64,000 nt of DNA from Cylindrospermum sp. FACHB-282. Its GTDB lineage: Bacteria > Cyanobacteriota > Cyanobacteriia > Cyanobacteriales > Nostocaceae. This document shows, in pieces, positions 35,654 through 44,335 of this stretch (position 1 is its first letter; every line of letters begins with the position of its first letter). The notes below the pieces were generated by a model. That model did no database searches. It saw only the letters and a list, made by a program, of their open reading frames with translations, and was not told the origin of the DNA. The stretch lies in assembly GCF_014697195.1 (NCBI RefSeq), contig NZ_JACJRJ010000021.1:1-64000 (forward strand). The letters are read 5' to 3'. A program made the position numbers and the translations under genes.

Positions 35654-35797
35654 ATTGGTAATTGGTAATAGGTAATAGGTAATGGGTAATAGGTAATTGG
35701 TAATGGGTAATTGGTAAAATTGGTAATGGGTAATTGGGGAAGAGGTGATTAACTTCTGTTACCCATTAGCCATTAGCCATTACCCATTAGCCATTCT
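35653..35797. repeat. STRR tract between convergent ribE and M23 peptidase genes
   Basis: GGTAATN heptamers (GGTAATT, GGTAATA, GGTAATG) fill 35655-35738, and from 35761 the opposite strand motif recurs (ACCCATTAGCCATTA...), so the two parts can pair into a long imperfect hairpin. It covers nearly the whole space between two convergent genes and may act as a bidirectional barrier to transcription. Confidence 0.8.
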
Positions 35798-37419
35798 TAA
35801 CTGTCTGGTTTCTGAGATACCTGGGCTGTTTGTAAAGATTGAACCAATTGGCTCAGTCCGCTTTGTAATTGCACCCCTGGATCAGCAGCCACCCACCCAT
35901 CTTGTGTCAGGTGACGGACTTCAAAGTGCAGGTGGGGCCCTGTAGAGTTGCCAGTGCTACCAACCCGCCCAATCACAGTTCCTGGTTCTACCTGCTGTCC
36001 GGGTTGTACAAAGATTTCTGACATGTGAGCATAGAGGGTTTGTTGAGCCGAATTGTGGTTAATGACAACGGCTAAACCGTAACCACCCATCCAGTCAGCA
36101 GTTTCCACTTGACCCTTAGCAGCTGCCAAAACTGGAGTTCCTGTAGGCGCACCCAAATCTGTACCAGCATGGAAACGGCGATCGCCTGTAATCGGATGAA
36201 CGCGCCAGCCAAACAGAGAAGTAATGGGAGCAGGAACAGAAAGCGGAAACACCATTCCGGCACCACCACCACGGTAAGCGATCGCGCCAGTATAGGGAAT
36301 TTGCGGCAAGACTGATGCTAGAGAGAACTCGTAAGAGACAGTGCTAGGGCGGGGTGCAACGTTACCATCTGCCATTGGAGCGGGTAGTGTACCACCACTA
36401 GGGGCGATGGGAGAAGCACTCACCGTGGTGGTAGCGAATTCCCTAGGGTTAGGAATAAATCGATTAGGGTGATATGCGCTCTTGGTGGTACCACCAGAAC
36501 CAATCCGAGAACCACGCCAGCCGCCGTTGCCACTGCTAACACTGCTAACATTGCTAACACTGCTAACACTGCTAACATTGCTAACATTAGCTGCTAGTTG
36601 CCGGACTGGTGACACCTTAGATAAACTAGCGTTTTCACTTCTTCTCAGCCAACTGGGGGCTGATTTGCCCTCAGAATTAGCTACACGGGTACGAGTTGTT
36701 TCGGGTGCTTTGGCGCAAGCACCACCTGATACACCTTGCCCTGAAGATAAAATAGTTCGACAACCACTAGAGCGTTCTGTCAGTACCACAGAATTAGGCG
36801 CTTGATAGTTACCTGTAGAAGCACTATTGTAATCCGTGGGGTCAATATAGGCGTTATTATAATCCTTGTTTTTCCCCGCCGTAGCTCTGACAATGCTGTT
36901 GGAGTCGTTTACTGGTTGGGCAACTTCTGGGAGTTTCTCAGGTAAGGTGCGAGCAGGAGCTTTCGGTTTTGCTTCTCGATGGCTGCTAGGAGCAACCCGT
37001 GAAGTTTCTACACGGGGTCTGGAGAATATCACCACGGGTCCAGGCTCTTCAGGGGCGATTTTGGGTTTAGACGCCCTGACTGGTGCTGTTGATTGGGAAA
37101 CATTTGCCCGGCTGAGTCTCTTTTTGAGTCTGGCTCGTCGTTCAGAAAAATCCGACTGCGGTGTCGCCGCTTCTGGCGCAGCAGTATGTTTGATTACTGG
37201 AATTTTAACTGCTGTTGGTTGGGAATTTTCAATAGTTGGAACAATGTTGTCTATTGATGTATCCGCTTGAGCAAAGACGAAGCCGCCACTTAGGAGGCTG
37301 AAGCCGCTCAACCAACAGAGACTCTGGGCTGGTAATGTGGACGCAAAGCGTCTTGCCATGAAACCTCGCGGTGATGAATAATAGAAACTTTTATGGGCAA
37401 ATTTATTGTGCTGCGTCAT
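35797..37419 (-). CDS. M23 family (LytM-like) cell-wall endopeptidase
   Basis: The 540-residue protein begins with a signal/anchor (about residues 28-52, AQSLCWLSGFSLLSGGFVFA) and a long disordered, Ser/Pro-rich region containing 9-bp-encoded repeats of NVS/SVS (DNA 36532-36589). The C-terminal LytM domain (about 400-525) has the zinc ligands in RRFHAGTDLGAPTGTP and HLHFEVRH, with GWRVHPITGDRRFHAG and YAHMSEI. It cleaves peptidoglycan cross-links or activates amidases in known relatives; in filamentous cyanobacteria such proteins can shape septa. The in-frame ATG at 37359 is an alternative start. Confidence 0.88.
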   Translation of the reverse strand: MTQHNKFAHKSFYYSSPRGFMARRFASTLPAQSLCWLSGFSLLSGGFVFAQADTSIDNIVPTIENSQPTAVKIPVIKHTAAPEAATPQSDFSERRARLKKRLSRANVSQSTAPVRASKPKIAPEEPGPVVIFSRPRVETSRVAPSSHREAKPKAPARTLPEKLPEVAQPVNDSNSIVRATAGKNKDYNNAYIDPTDYNSASTGNYQAPNSVVLTERSSGCRTILSSGQGVSGGACAKAPETTRTRVANSEGKSAPSWLRRSENASLSKVSPVRQLAANVSNVSSVSSVSNVSSVSSGNGGWRGSRIGSGGTTKSAYHPNRFIPNPREFATTTVSASPIAPSGGTLPAPMADGNVAPRPSTVSYEFSLASVLPQIPYTGAIAYRGGGAGMVFPLSVPAPITSLFGWRVHPITGDRRFHAGTDLGAPTGTPVLAAAKGQVETADWMGGYGLAVVINHNSAQQTLYAHMSEIFVQPGQQVEPGTVIGRVGSTGNSTGPHLHFEVRHLTQDGWVAADPGVQLQSGLSQLVQSLQTAQVSQKPDS

Positions 37420-37510
37420 TTGTTCTCTCAGTTGTGTGTAATAAGCCTAAAGAGATGATGCCAGTGGTTTGCTGTGCCCAAAGAGCGAAATTTTGAACAA
37501 ACCTAAAAAG

Positions 37511-38368
37511 TTAAACAGAAACTTTGTGGTAACCCAAACTGATTGTACCGGGTTCAATAGAAATTTCTGGGGTTACTAGTTTGTTTGTATCATAAGCTGC
37601 GATTCTTAATCGGAGATGCCCCTGAGTTGTCACTCCAACTACAGTGCCTGAAAGATGATTGACATCTACTTGATCACCCATGTTTGTGAGCAAATCGACA
37701 TAGCGAGACAAGAGTATGCTTATTCCTTCTTGGGAAAGGCACTCGATACCGGATTCTATTCCTAGTAAAACTGTGGAGGTTAGCATTTCCAGACAAGAGA
37801 TCGGTCGAGAATGATGGGAACCTTGCCACGATTCCAGATTGATTCCGGTTTCTGGTACTGGGTTGGCCCAGTTAATGCCAACGCCAATCACTGCTTGGGT
37901 GATTTGTCCTTTGTTGACTTTGGTTTCAGTCAAGATGCCGCCTAGTTTGCGACCATTTAAGATTAAATCATTGGGCCACTTTATGCCCACATCGACGCCG
38001 CACTTTCGCAATTGTGCCGCGATGCCCCAAGCACTAGCTAAAGTTAGCTGGTAGCTGTTGGTTGCATCTAGTTTAGGAGCGATGGGCAAAGCCCCGCCGA
38101 AGGCGATCGCCACCGAAAGATATAATCCCCCAGTATGAGAAATCCACTGATGTCCCCATTGCCCCCGTCCAGCGGTTTGCTGACTGGCAATAACTACACA
38201 TCCTGGTTTCTCACCTTGGTTGAGCAAGTCCCAGAGGGTTTGATTTGTTGAACAAAGGCTGTCAAAAATGTGTAGAGAAAATGGTAAATATGGATACTCA
38301 CGTCCTGCTTTCAGAGCATCTACCACGAGTTGCTGATCAAATCTCACACCAGTTCCCCCAAATCCCAT
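37511..38368 (-). CDS. birA: Biotin-[acetyl-CoA-carboxylase] ligase
   Basis: BirA attaches biotin through biotinyl-AMP to the carrier protein of acetyl-CoA carboxylase. The 285-residue protein lacks the N-terminal repressor helix-turn-helix, so it is the monofunctional type. Ligase motifs: LCSTNQTLWDLL, ASQQTAGRGQWGHQW (canonical GRGRRG is changed to GRGQWG), IGIKWPNDLILNGRKLGGIL with the catalytic lysine, and VIGVGINWANP. The C-terminal SH3-like cap ends the protein. It is divergent from pgeF. Confidence 0.93.
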   Translation of the reverse strand: MGFGGTGVRFDQQLVVDALKAGREYPYLPFSLHIFDSLCSTNQTLWDLLNQGEKPGCVVIASQQTAGRGQWGHQWISHTGGLYLSVAIAFGGALPIAPKLDATNSYQLTLASAWGIAAQLRKCGVDVGIKWPNDLILNGRKLGGILTETKVNKGQITQAVIGVGINWANPVPETGINLESWQGSHHSRPISCLEMLTSTVLLGIESGIECLSQEGISILLSRYVDLLTNMGDQVDVNHLSGTVVGVTTQGHLRLRIAAYDTNKLVTPEISIEPGTISLGYHKVSV

Positions 38369-38421
38369 TGTTCAAGTTAGCATTAATTGGATTTTGATTT
38401 TCTGTTTAGGTTTGGTTGAAG

Positions 38422-39198
38422 ATGCACACTTGGCACTGGCGCAATGGCGAAGAACTGCCCTACCTGACTTGTAGTCTCTTAGAGCTTTGGCCTCACGGCT
38501 TCTTTACCCAGCAGTTTTGGCCTCGATCACCACATGAGTTAACAAAAGTGTTGCGACCAGAGGCTTCAGTTTATCGTTTGCAACAGGTACATGGCAATAC
38601 TGTTCTCACTCCTCAAGAAGTTGACAGAGTGTTAAGCACAGGTGAGAATGATTTGGCCTTGGCTGATGGTTTAATCAGCGAACAGTCTCTACAAGCTTTG
38701 TGGGTAGCTTCTGCCGATTGTACACCTGTGCTGATTGGGGATGTGAAAACCGGACAGGTGGCAGCTCTACACGCGGGATGGCGGGGTACAGCAGCAAAGA
38801 TTGTCCCTCAAGCGATCGCTCGGTTGCAAGCTCAAGGCAGTAAATTGGATGATTTACGCATCGCTATGGGCCCTGCCATTGCTGGTGAGGTTTACCAAGT
38901 TTCTGTAGAAGTGGCTGGGGAAATTGGAAACAGTATTATACCAGAAAGTGACCATCAAAAGATGATCGCTGCTTTACATAATTTACCCAATTCACCGTTG
39001 CTAGCAGATAGTGAACCGGGAAAGGTGCGCTTAGATGTGCGACAGGTTAATGCTTTGCAAATAGATATGCTGGGAATTAGTGCCCAACAAGTAGCGATCG
39101 CCCCTTATTGTACTTTCCAAACTCCAGAGCATTTCTTTTCTTACCGTCGGGAAAAAGAGAAAAAAGTGCAATGGTCTGGAATTGTCAGCTTGGCTTAA
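38422..39198 (+). CDS. pgeF: Peptidoglycan editing factor / multicopper polyphenol oxidase-like
   Basis: The 258-residue protein belongs to the YfiH/DUF152 family; PgeF removes wrongly incorporated amino acids from peptidoglycan precursors, and relatives act as purine nucleosidases or laccase-like enzymes. The metal-binding residues are present: QQVHGNTVL, SADCTPVLIG and ALHAGWRGTAAKIV, followed by GPAIAGEVYQV and FFSYRREK. The ATG at 38422 is preferred to the in-frame TTG two codons earlier. A truncated-palindrome repeat follows the stop. Confidence 0.9.
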   Translation: MHTWHWRNGEELPYLTCSLLELWPHGFFTQQFWPRSPHELTKVLRPEASVYRLQQVHGNTVLTPQEVDRVLSTGENDLALADGLISEQSLQALWVASADCTPVLIGDVKTGQVAALHAGWRGTAAKIVPQAIARLQAQGSKLDDLRIAMGPAIAGEVYQVSVEVAGEIGNSIIPESDHQKMIAALHNLPNSPLLADSEPGKVRLDVRQVNALQIDMLGISAQQVAIAPYCTFQTPEHFFSYRREKEKKVQWSGIVSLA

Positions 39199-39244
39199 TT
39201 CAATAGACAGCGACCGAATTTAAATATGTCTGATCCAGAAACCT

Positions 39245-39274
39245 TGTAGAGACATTCCATAGAACGCCTCTACA
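39245..39274. repeat. TGTAGAGAC palindromic repeat, copy 3 of 3
   Basis: TGTAGAGACATTCCA and TAGAACGCCTCTACA, an imperfect palindrome of the family at 25639 and 27859, 46 bp after the pgeF stop codon. Confidence 0.65.
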
Positions 39275-39337
39275 TTCTTTTCCACCAAATGTCTAATGAT
39301 CGATTAGCTGCTGTCTCCAGACTTGACACAAATTGGC

Positions 39338-40201
39338 TCATTTACCAGTTTCTGACAACTGCCAGAGTTGGATTTGATAACAAAGATGGCGGTCAAAAAT
39401 TTTGCGTGCTGTTAATCCCTCAGCAATTGGCTTTTCTAACCAGCGTTTAAACAGCCAACCGCCGAGTCGGTGTATCGGTGGAACTGCGATCGCCACCAGA
39501 TCAGCTATATATTTAATTGTAGTCAGCCCAAAAGTTTGGAAAATGTCAAGACACAAGTCAATCGTCGGTGCGATCGCTTTTGAGATATCCTCAGACTTAA
39601 TTAACTTGAACCCTGCTTGTTCTAACGCTGTCTCCAGTTCTTGGGAAACATGACAATTAGAAAAAATCCCCTCTTTGTATTCAGCATCAGAGCGCATCAT
39701 ATCGGCCAGCAGCAGGTAGCCACCACTATTCAACAGACGTGCTGCACCCTGAGCTAAATCTTCAGCCGCAAGATATTGGCTACTTTCACTGAACAAAATT
39801 AGATCATGGGATTTATCTGAGCGAAAATCTTCAAATATCGTTAAGTGGAAAGGTGCTTTACCATTAGTATTCTGGATGAATCTCTCTTGCTGGAGCGGAT
39901 CAGGTGCTATTCCCTCAATGGTGAAGCCACGATCAAGTAAGTACACTGCATTGCCACCGATGCCACAACCCACATCAAGAATGGTGTTTGTACCCCCTGG
40001 AATGAAACTCAGCAGCTTGGCTGCATAAGCCTCCTGTGCCGCACGCAGGCGAGTTAGAGTCAATTCCTCTCCCGGCTTCGGTAGCGGCTCCCAATACCCG
40101 TAATGGAGGTAGCAGGAACCTGTCAGCCCCATATAGTAATCTATCGCTGCATTTTGGTAACGCGTCGGTTTGGGAATCTGGATTGATTTTGGCTTTGGCA
40201 T
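39338..40201 (-). CDS. Class I SAM-dependent methyltransferase
   Basis: The 287-residue protein has the SAM-binding motif I, TILDVGCGIGGNAVYLLDRG, motif II-like TIEGIAPDPLQQ and motif IV SESSQYLAAEDL. The opening RYQNAAIDYYMGLTGSCYLHYGYWEP and the C-terminal hydrophobic stretch place it near the cyclopropane-fatty-acid/tocopherol/carotenoid-tail methyltransferases of cyanobacteria. The substrate cannot be decided. The gene stands alone. Confidence 0.82.
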   Translation of the reverse strand: MPKPKSIQIPKPTRYQNAAIDYYMGLTGSCYLHYGYWEPLPKPGEELTLTRLRAAQEAYAAKLLSFIPGGTNTILDVGCGIGGNAVYLLDRGFTIEGIAPDPLQQERFIQNTNGKAPFHLTIFEDFRSDKSHDLILFSESSQYLAAEDLAQGAARLLNSGGYLLLADMMRSDAEYKEGIFSNCHVSQELETALEQAGFKLIKSEDISKAIAPTIDLCLDIFQTFGLTTIKYIADLVAIAVPPIHRLGGWLFKRWLEKPIAEGLTARKIFDRHLCYQIQLWQLSETGK

Positions 40202-40410
40202 TGAGTAATTATGGTGAGACTTGGTAAAATTCAGGATTAATATTTATCGGTTGTCAGCTACATTTACTTTTACAGCACTTTGCAAATAAATGAAGTACAA
40301 ATATTATCTTGTTATCTCGTTAAGAGTCTCCGACTGAGAATGCATTCATTGCGGCTCTGCCGCTTATACGGAAAGCAGCAGCCTTGGAGTAGGCATTCCC
40401 GGACAGAGGA

Positions 40411-40593
40411 CTACGGTGTACACACAAGTTATCTGATTACCCAAAAGCCTTGAAAAACCTCAAAGAGTCCTGACGGACATCCCTCTCCTTCGCAAGGAGA
40501 GGGACAGGTATTGCGTAGCATAACCAGGGTGAGGTTTTGTTTCCTGTGTTCGCACAACCATTGCATTGAGAGAGACTTGTCTGTACACCGTAG
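40411..40593. mobile_element. MITE with CTACGGTGTACA inverted ends
   Basis: An 183-bp stretch has ends CTACGGTGTACACACAAG (40411-40428) and CTTGTCTGTACACCGTAG (40576-40593), inverted repeats of 18 bp with one mismatch. The interior has a CCCTCTCC/GGAGAGGG hairpin and no ORF. A non-autonomous transposable element derived from an IS is the best reading; target duplications were not evident. Confidence 0.65.
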
Positions 40594-40778
40594 GATAGAG
40601 GCTGGGAACGAGATTTTAAAAGGGTTTCGCTTGTTCTTGGCTAAGGAACAGAATTGTTTACTTTTCTTAATGCCTCTTGACGTGTCAGGTATTGATTAGA
40701 CACACGCTCAAATACCATTTCACCGTAAGTTTGACGAGTTTGGCTAGTGAAATAGTTACCATTGGTTTTGGAGGGGAA

Positions 40779-41144
40779 GTGAAAGTTAAAGATGATATTG
40801 ATTCAAAAAAGTTTAAGTATTTTGAATATAAAGTAAAAACTGACTTTAATACTCCTTTGATTAATCAAAATATACCTAATGATATAAATGAGCTTTTGGG
40901 GAGAAAAAAATTAATCGAACTTTTGTTAGAACCAAATTATTTAAAATCACTCGATGAAAACCCTAATGCAAACAAATGGGAATCGAAGGAATATGGTACA
41001 AGGCATCGTTCTGCTGCTAGACTCTGCACTGTACCTGAGTTGAATGCATTTGTTTTTGTTGTCTCACAAACCGGAGCAGTGAGGGAATTTATGTATCTGG
41101 CAGAAAACAAGGTTCTTGTTTTAGGTCCTTTAACGCCTTTATAA
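40779..41144 (+). CDS. Hypothetical protein
   Basis: An open frame in resident-like composition but with no recognised domain: KKFKYFEYKVKTDFNTPLIN, LLGRKKLIELLLEPNYLK, NANKWESKEYGTRHRSAARL and VVSQTGAVREFMYLAENKVL. The start is uncertain: the GTG at 40779 follows a GGAGGGG with only 4-nt spacing, and the frame is open upstream to 40677 (TTG). The protein is short and basic in the middle. It is bordered by repeat-rich DNA on both sides, so it may be a remnant of something longer. Confidence 0.45.
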   Translation: MKVKDDIDSKKFKYFEYKVKTDFNTPLINQNIPNDINELLGRKKLIELLLEPNYLKSLDENPNANKWESKEYGTRHRSAARLCTVPELNAFVFVVSQTGAVREFMYLAENKVLVLGPLTPL

Positions 41145-41546
41145 TGCAATCAGGGCTATTTGATTCTCAACAACCGCGACTTCCAGCACCAAACGATTAA
41201 AATCGCGGCTACCAGAACAAAGCCTGGCGACCCAGGCTCGAAAACCCCTATTTTATTAGTCCAGGTCGGTGGACTATCCCTACGGGACGCTACGCGAACG
41301 TTTGTGTAGCCAAGCCACTGCGTTGGGCGGCTCCGCCGACTTGAAGCATGTGGCGCGCGACTTCCAGTCGTTAGGGCTAGGTGCAAGATACAGAATATTT
41401 CATCTGAGTTAGGTACACAAGGGCGGGCAAGATGCCCACCCCACAAGATTTATAATATTAAGATGTATACTTTATTTACTTGTGAATTTCTGTATCTTCA
41501 AAAACACAACCGTTTCTTACTTTTTGACTGATTCAGTCGTGGAAAT
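41145..41546. other. Repeat-rich intergenic DNA
   Basis: No gene is convincing here. The stretch contains short G+C-rich palindromes (TCCCTACGGGA, GGCGGCTCCGCC) of the kind dispersed in Nostoc genomes; the minus-strand frame at 41156-41446 is made largely of these and is not considered coding. Confidence 0.55.
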
Positions 41547-41571
41547 GTTGGGTTTCGTTCCTCAACCCAAC
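41547..41571. repeat. Hairpin directly after csaB, dispersed-repeat type
   Basis: GTTGGGTT and AACCCAAC form a perfect 8-bp stem with a 9-nt loop, touching the csaB stop codon. Hairpins of this sequence are common after cyanobacterial genes; no T tract follows on the minus strand. Confidence 0.6.
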
Positions 41572-42624
41572 CTAACTTAGACTCAACGCTTCTTTCAACA
41601 ATTCACGATGCATCAAAGCCCTATCTACTAAAGATTGTATTTGCTCAGGTGATAACGGCTCACCATTGGCGTAATGTTCCATCCAAGTCGTACTAATTAA
41701 ATTGGCGTCATCTGGTAAATTCGCTAAATCCCAACCAGGCATCGCTAAATCTTCCATCAAGCGATTTACTTTAGGATCATAACTGAGGGCAAAACAGCGA
41801 CAACCTTCAGCAGCAGCCATAATTAAACTGTGTAGACGCATGCCGATCGCCATTTCAACACCACGAAACACACCTTTTAAAAGCTGCGGATCTTCTAAAC
41901 ACAAAATTTTGCTGACATCTTTTAATTGGGGTTGAATCGCTTCAGCAATGCTTAAATCTTCACTTTTTTGAAACGGCAATAGTAAAATAAAAGTCTGCGT
42001 CGCTTTTTGGAAATCTACTAAGGCGCGAGTTAGATTTGCTAAACGGGTTGGGGTGAGTTGGGGATGCGATCGCAATATTACAGCAACTCTCGGAGCCGGC
42101 AAATCCCACAATCCCGGTACTGGCTTCGATTCTAGCGCCCAAACTGGGTCAGGTGCAAGCAAAAAAGGAATTCCCCAATCAGCTAATAAAGCAGCACTGG
42201 CGCGATCGCGTACACTAACCTTAGTACAACCGCCAAAAGTCCGCTTTGCTAAAATGCGAGTAGGCGATCGCCGCAAAGGCCCAATACCCTGTCCCCAAGC
42301 CACAGTTTTCAAACCCATTACCTGGGCTAAAGCCATCAACCCCCCATAATAAAAAGGGCTAATAGTACTAGTCACATCTTGAATTAAACTCCCACCACCC
42401 CAAATAAAAGCATCACAAGAACGCAAAGATTGCAGCACAGGTAAAAAAGCCATGCGGTTATAGCTTTCCACACCGTAACACCGCTGGGTTTCCTCAGGAT
42501 TACCCGAAAGCACCACAGGCGTTACATGAGGTGGTAGCATTTGCAAAAGCGTCGCCAACAAAGCCTCGTCACCCCCATTACCCTTGCCATAATACCCAGA
42601 CAATAACGCCCGCATCTTTCCCAT
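41572..42624 (-). CDS. csaB: Polysaccharide pyruvyl transferase
   Basis: CsaB-type enzymes add pyruvate ketals to cell-wall polysaccharides; in other bacteria this anchors SLH-domain proteins such as the porin encoded at 53.6 kb. The protein has the family start MRALLSGYYGKGNGGDEALL, WGGGSLIQDVTS, GQGIGPL, SVRDRASA and the catalytic-region GMRLHSLIMAAAEG. ATG codons at 42624 and 42615 both fit; the longer frame to 42693 is only the translated heptamer repeat and is rejected. Its promoter must lie in or across the STRR tract that separates it from DUF2499. Confidence 0.9.
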   Translation of the reverse strand: MGKMRALLSGYYGKGNGGDEALLATLLQMLPPHVTPVVLSGNPEETQRCYGVESYNRMAFLPVLQSLRSCDAFIWGGGSLIQDVTSTISPFYYGGLMALAQVMGLKTVAWGQGIGPLRRSPTRILAKRTFGGCTKVSVRDRASAALLADWGIPFLLAPDPVWALESKPVPGLWDLPAPRVAVILRSHPQLTPTRLANLTRALVDFQKATQTFILLLPFQKSEDLSIAEAIQPQLKDVSKILCLEDPQLLKGVFRGVEMAIGMRLHSLIMAAAEGCRCFALSYDPKVNRLMEDLAMPGWDLANLPDDANLISTTWMEHYANGEPLSPEQIQSLVDRALMHRELLKEALSLS

Positions 42625-42625
42625 A

Positions 42626-42667
42626 TTGAATCTTGAATTTTGAATTTTGAATTTTGAATTTTGAATT
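42626..42667. repeat. Six TTGAATT heptamers filling a divergent promoter region
   Basis: Six tandem heptamers (one TTGAATC, five TTGAATT) fill 42 of the 46 bp between the divergent starts of csaB (42624) and the DUF2499 gene (42671). Confidence 0.9.
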
Positions 42668-42670
42668 ATT

Positions 42671-43009
42671 ATGCACGCCCTTTCAATTCCCACCTGGATT
42701 ATTCATATTTCTAGCGTCATTGAGTGGATAGCCGCCATTTGGTTAATCTGGACTTACGGTGAACTCACTAACAACCGCAGTTGGTGGGCATTGTCCCTAG
42801 CCATGTTACCAGCTTTAATCAGCGCCATGTGTGCTTGTACCTGGCATTACTTCGACAACCCAGAATCACTAGAATGGATGGTAACACTGCAAGCAACCAT
42901 GACCTTAGTTGGTAATTTTACCCTTTGGGCAGCAGCGGTGTGGATTTGGCGTTCCACCAAGTCAGACAAAGATGCCATTAAGCCAAAACCTATCAAATCA
43001 GAGTCATGA
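42671..43009 (+). CDS. DUF2499 membrane protein
   Basis: A 112-residue protein with three predicted membrane helices (about 8-30, 38-58, 73-95). Motifs SIPTWIIHISSVIEWIAAI and CTWHYFDNPESLEWMV are typical of DUF2499, a family confined to cyanobacteria and plastids. It overlaps the DUF3593 gene by 4 bp (ATGA); the two families are regularly encoded together, suggesting a small membrane complex in the thylakoid or plasma membrane. Function unknown. Confidence 0.85.
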   Translation: MHALSIPTWIIHISSVIEWIAAIWLIWTYGELTNNRSWWALSLAMLPALISAMCACTWHYFDNPESLEWMVTLQATMTLVGNFTLWAAAVWIWRSTKSDKDAIKPKPIKSES

Positions 43010-43299
43010 TATCAAAAGAAACCCTCTTTGCCCTTTCCTTATTTCCCTACTTGGGTTTCTTGTGGTTTATTAGCCGCAGTCCACAAATGCCGCGTTTAGC
43101 CCTATATGGATTTTACGGTACTCTCGTTTTTGTCGCCGTCACCATTCCCGCAGGAATTTATGCCCTAGTCCATTACGGAGAGTCTTTAGCAAATGTTGAT
43201 TGGTTACATGGTAGCGCCGAAGTATTTTTAACCCTTTCTAACATCTTAATTGTGGTGGGTTTTCGTCAAGCTGTGCAACAACTAAAAACCAAAAATTAA
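43006..43299 (+). CDS. DUF3593 membrane protein
   Basis: The 97-residue protein has three predicted helices (about 8-25, 33-55, 72-92) and the DUF3593 pattern ALSLFPYLGFLWFISRSPQMP and HGSAEVFLTLSNILIVVGF. It is translationally coupled to the DUF2499 gene and probably works with its product. Function unknown. Confidence 0.85.
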   Translation: MISKETLFALSLFPYLGFLWFISRSPQMPRLALYGFYGTLVFVAVTIPAGIYALVHYGESLANVDWLHGSAEVFLTLSNILIVVGFRQAVQQLKTKN

Positions 43300-43305
43300 T
43301 GATTC

Positions 43306-43340
43306 TTGCGTTCTTCTTTGCGCCTTTGCGCCTTTGCGTG
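43306..43340. repeat. Dispersed CTTTGCGCCTTTGCG repeat, copy 3
   Basis: A variant copy of the family at 24131, between the DUF3593 gene and hisA. Confidence 0.5.
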
Positions 43341-43370
43341 AGATAAAAAATTATTCTCAGGAAAAAATAA

Positions 43371-44144
43371 ATGGACGTAATACCAGCAATTGATTTACTA
43401 GAAGGTCGTTGTGTGCGACTCTATCAGGGAGACTATGAAAAATCCCAAGTATTCAGCGAAAACCCAGTTGATATTGCTAAAGCATGGGTAGATCAGGGTG
43501 CTACCAGACTGCACGTAGTAGATTTAGATGGGGCAAAAGCCGGTAAGATAGTTAACGTTGGGGCAATTGAAGCGATCGCCAAATCTGTAACAGTACCCAT
43601 TGAAGTAGGCGGGGGATTGCGCGATCGCTCTAGCATACAACAATTATTTGATCTTGGCATCCAATGGGGCATACTCGGCACCGTCGCCGTAGAACAACCC
43701 CAACTAGTACAAGAACTCTGCCAAGAATTCCCCGGACAAATTATTATCGGCATAGATGCCCGTAACGGACTAGTAGCAACCCGTGGTTGGTTAGAAACCT
43801 CAGAAGTTTTAGCCACTCAACTAGCAGTCCAAATGCAAGAATTAGGCGCAGCCGCCATCATTTACACCGACATCAACCGTGACGGTACCCTCTCAGGCCC
43901 CAACTTAGACGCCTTGCGAGAACTCGCTGGCGCCATTTCCATCCCTGTAATCGCTTCTGGTGGCGTCAGTTCTGTCACCGATTTGTTAAGTCTGTTGGCA
44001 TTAGAACCCCAAGGAGTCACAGGTGTAATTGTCGGTAAAGCCTTGTACACTGGTGATATTGCCCTCACCGAAGCATTACGTGCAGTAGGTCCAGGGCGAA
44101 TTCAAGATATTCCCCCCAATCTAGATTTTTCTGCCTTCGCTTAG
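43371..44144 (+). CDS. hisA: Phosphoribosylformimino-5-aminoimidazole carboxamide ribotide isomerase
   Basis: HisA catalyses the Amadori-type isomerisation of ProFAR in histidine synthesis. The 257-residue (beta/alpha)8 protein opens [20 protein letters not shown] with the catalytic aspartate at residue 8, has [13 protein letters not shown], the second aspartate in [16 protein letters not shown], and phosphate-binding VIASGGVSS and [10 protein letters not shown]. It is monocistronic here, with other his genes elsewhere. Confidence 0.95.
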   Translation: MDVIPAIDLLEGRCVRLYQGDYEKSQVFSENPVDIAKAWVDQGATRLHVVDLDGAKAGKIVNVGAIEAIAKSVTVPIEVGGGLRDRSSIQQLFDLGIQWGILGTVAVEQPQLVQELCQEFPGQIIIGIDARNGLVATRGWLETSEVLATQLAVQMQELGAAAIIYTDINRDGTLSGPNLDALRELAGAISIPVIASGGVSSVTDLLSLLALEPQGVTGVIVGKALYTGDIALTEALRAVGPGRIQDIPPNLDFSAFA

Positions 44145-44335
44145 GGATTTCCAATTCAAAAAATATCCAACTTGTAGTGGCGTGACACGCCTTAAATGTT
44201 GCTTTAGAAAAATGCTCGAAACTTGATTGAACAAGAACAAAGACCGAAAATCTATTGCACTATTTTAGCCTTGTCACGCCAGTAGGGTGCGTTATGCCTC
44301 TGGCTAATGCACCGTTTCTCATTTATTATCGTCCA

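Noticed and set aside
41156-41446. A 96-codon minus-strand ORF
   Set aside because: Mostly dispersed G+C-rich palindromes; the residues show no protein-like pattern.
42625-42693. N-terminal extension of CsaB to 42693
   Set aside because: The extra residues (QNSKFKIQNSRFN) are the translated heptamer repeat and overlap the divergent DUF2499 gene.
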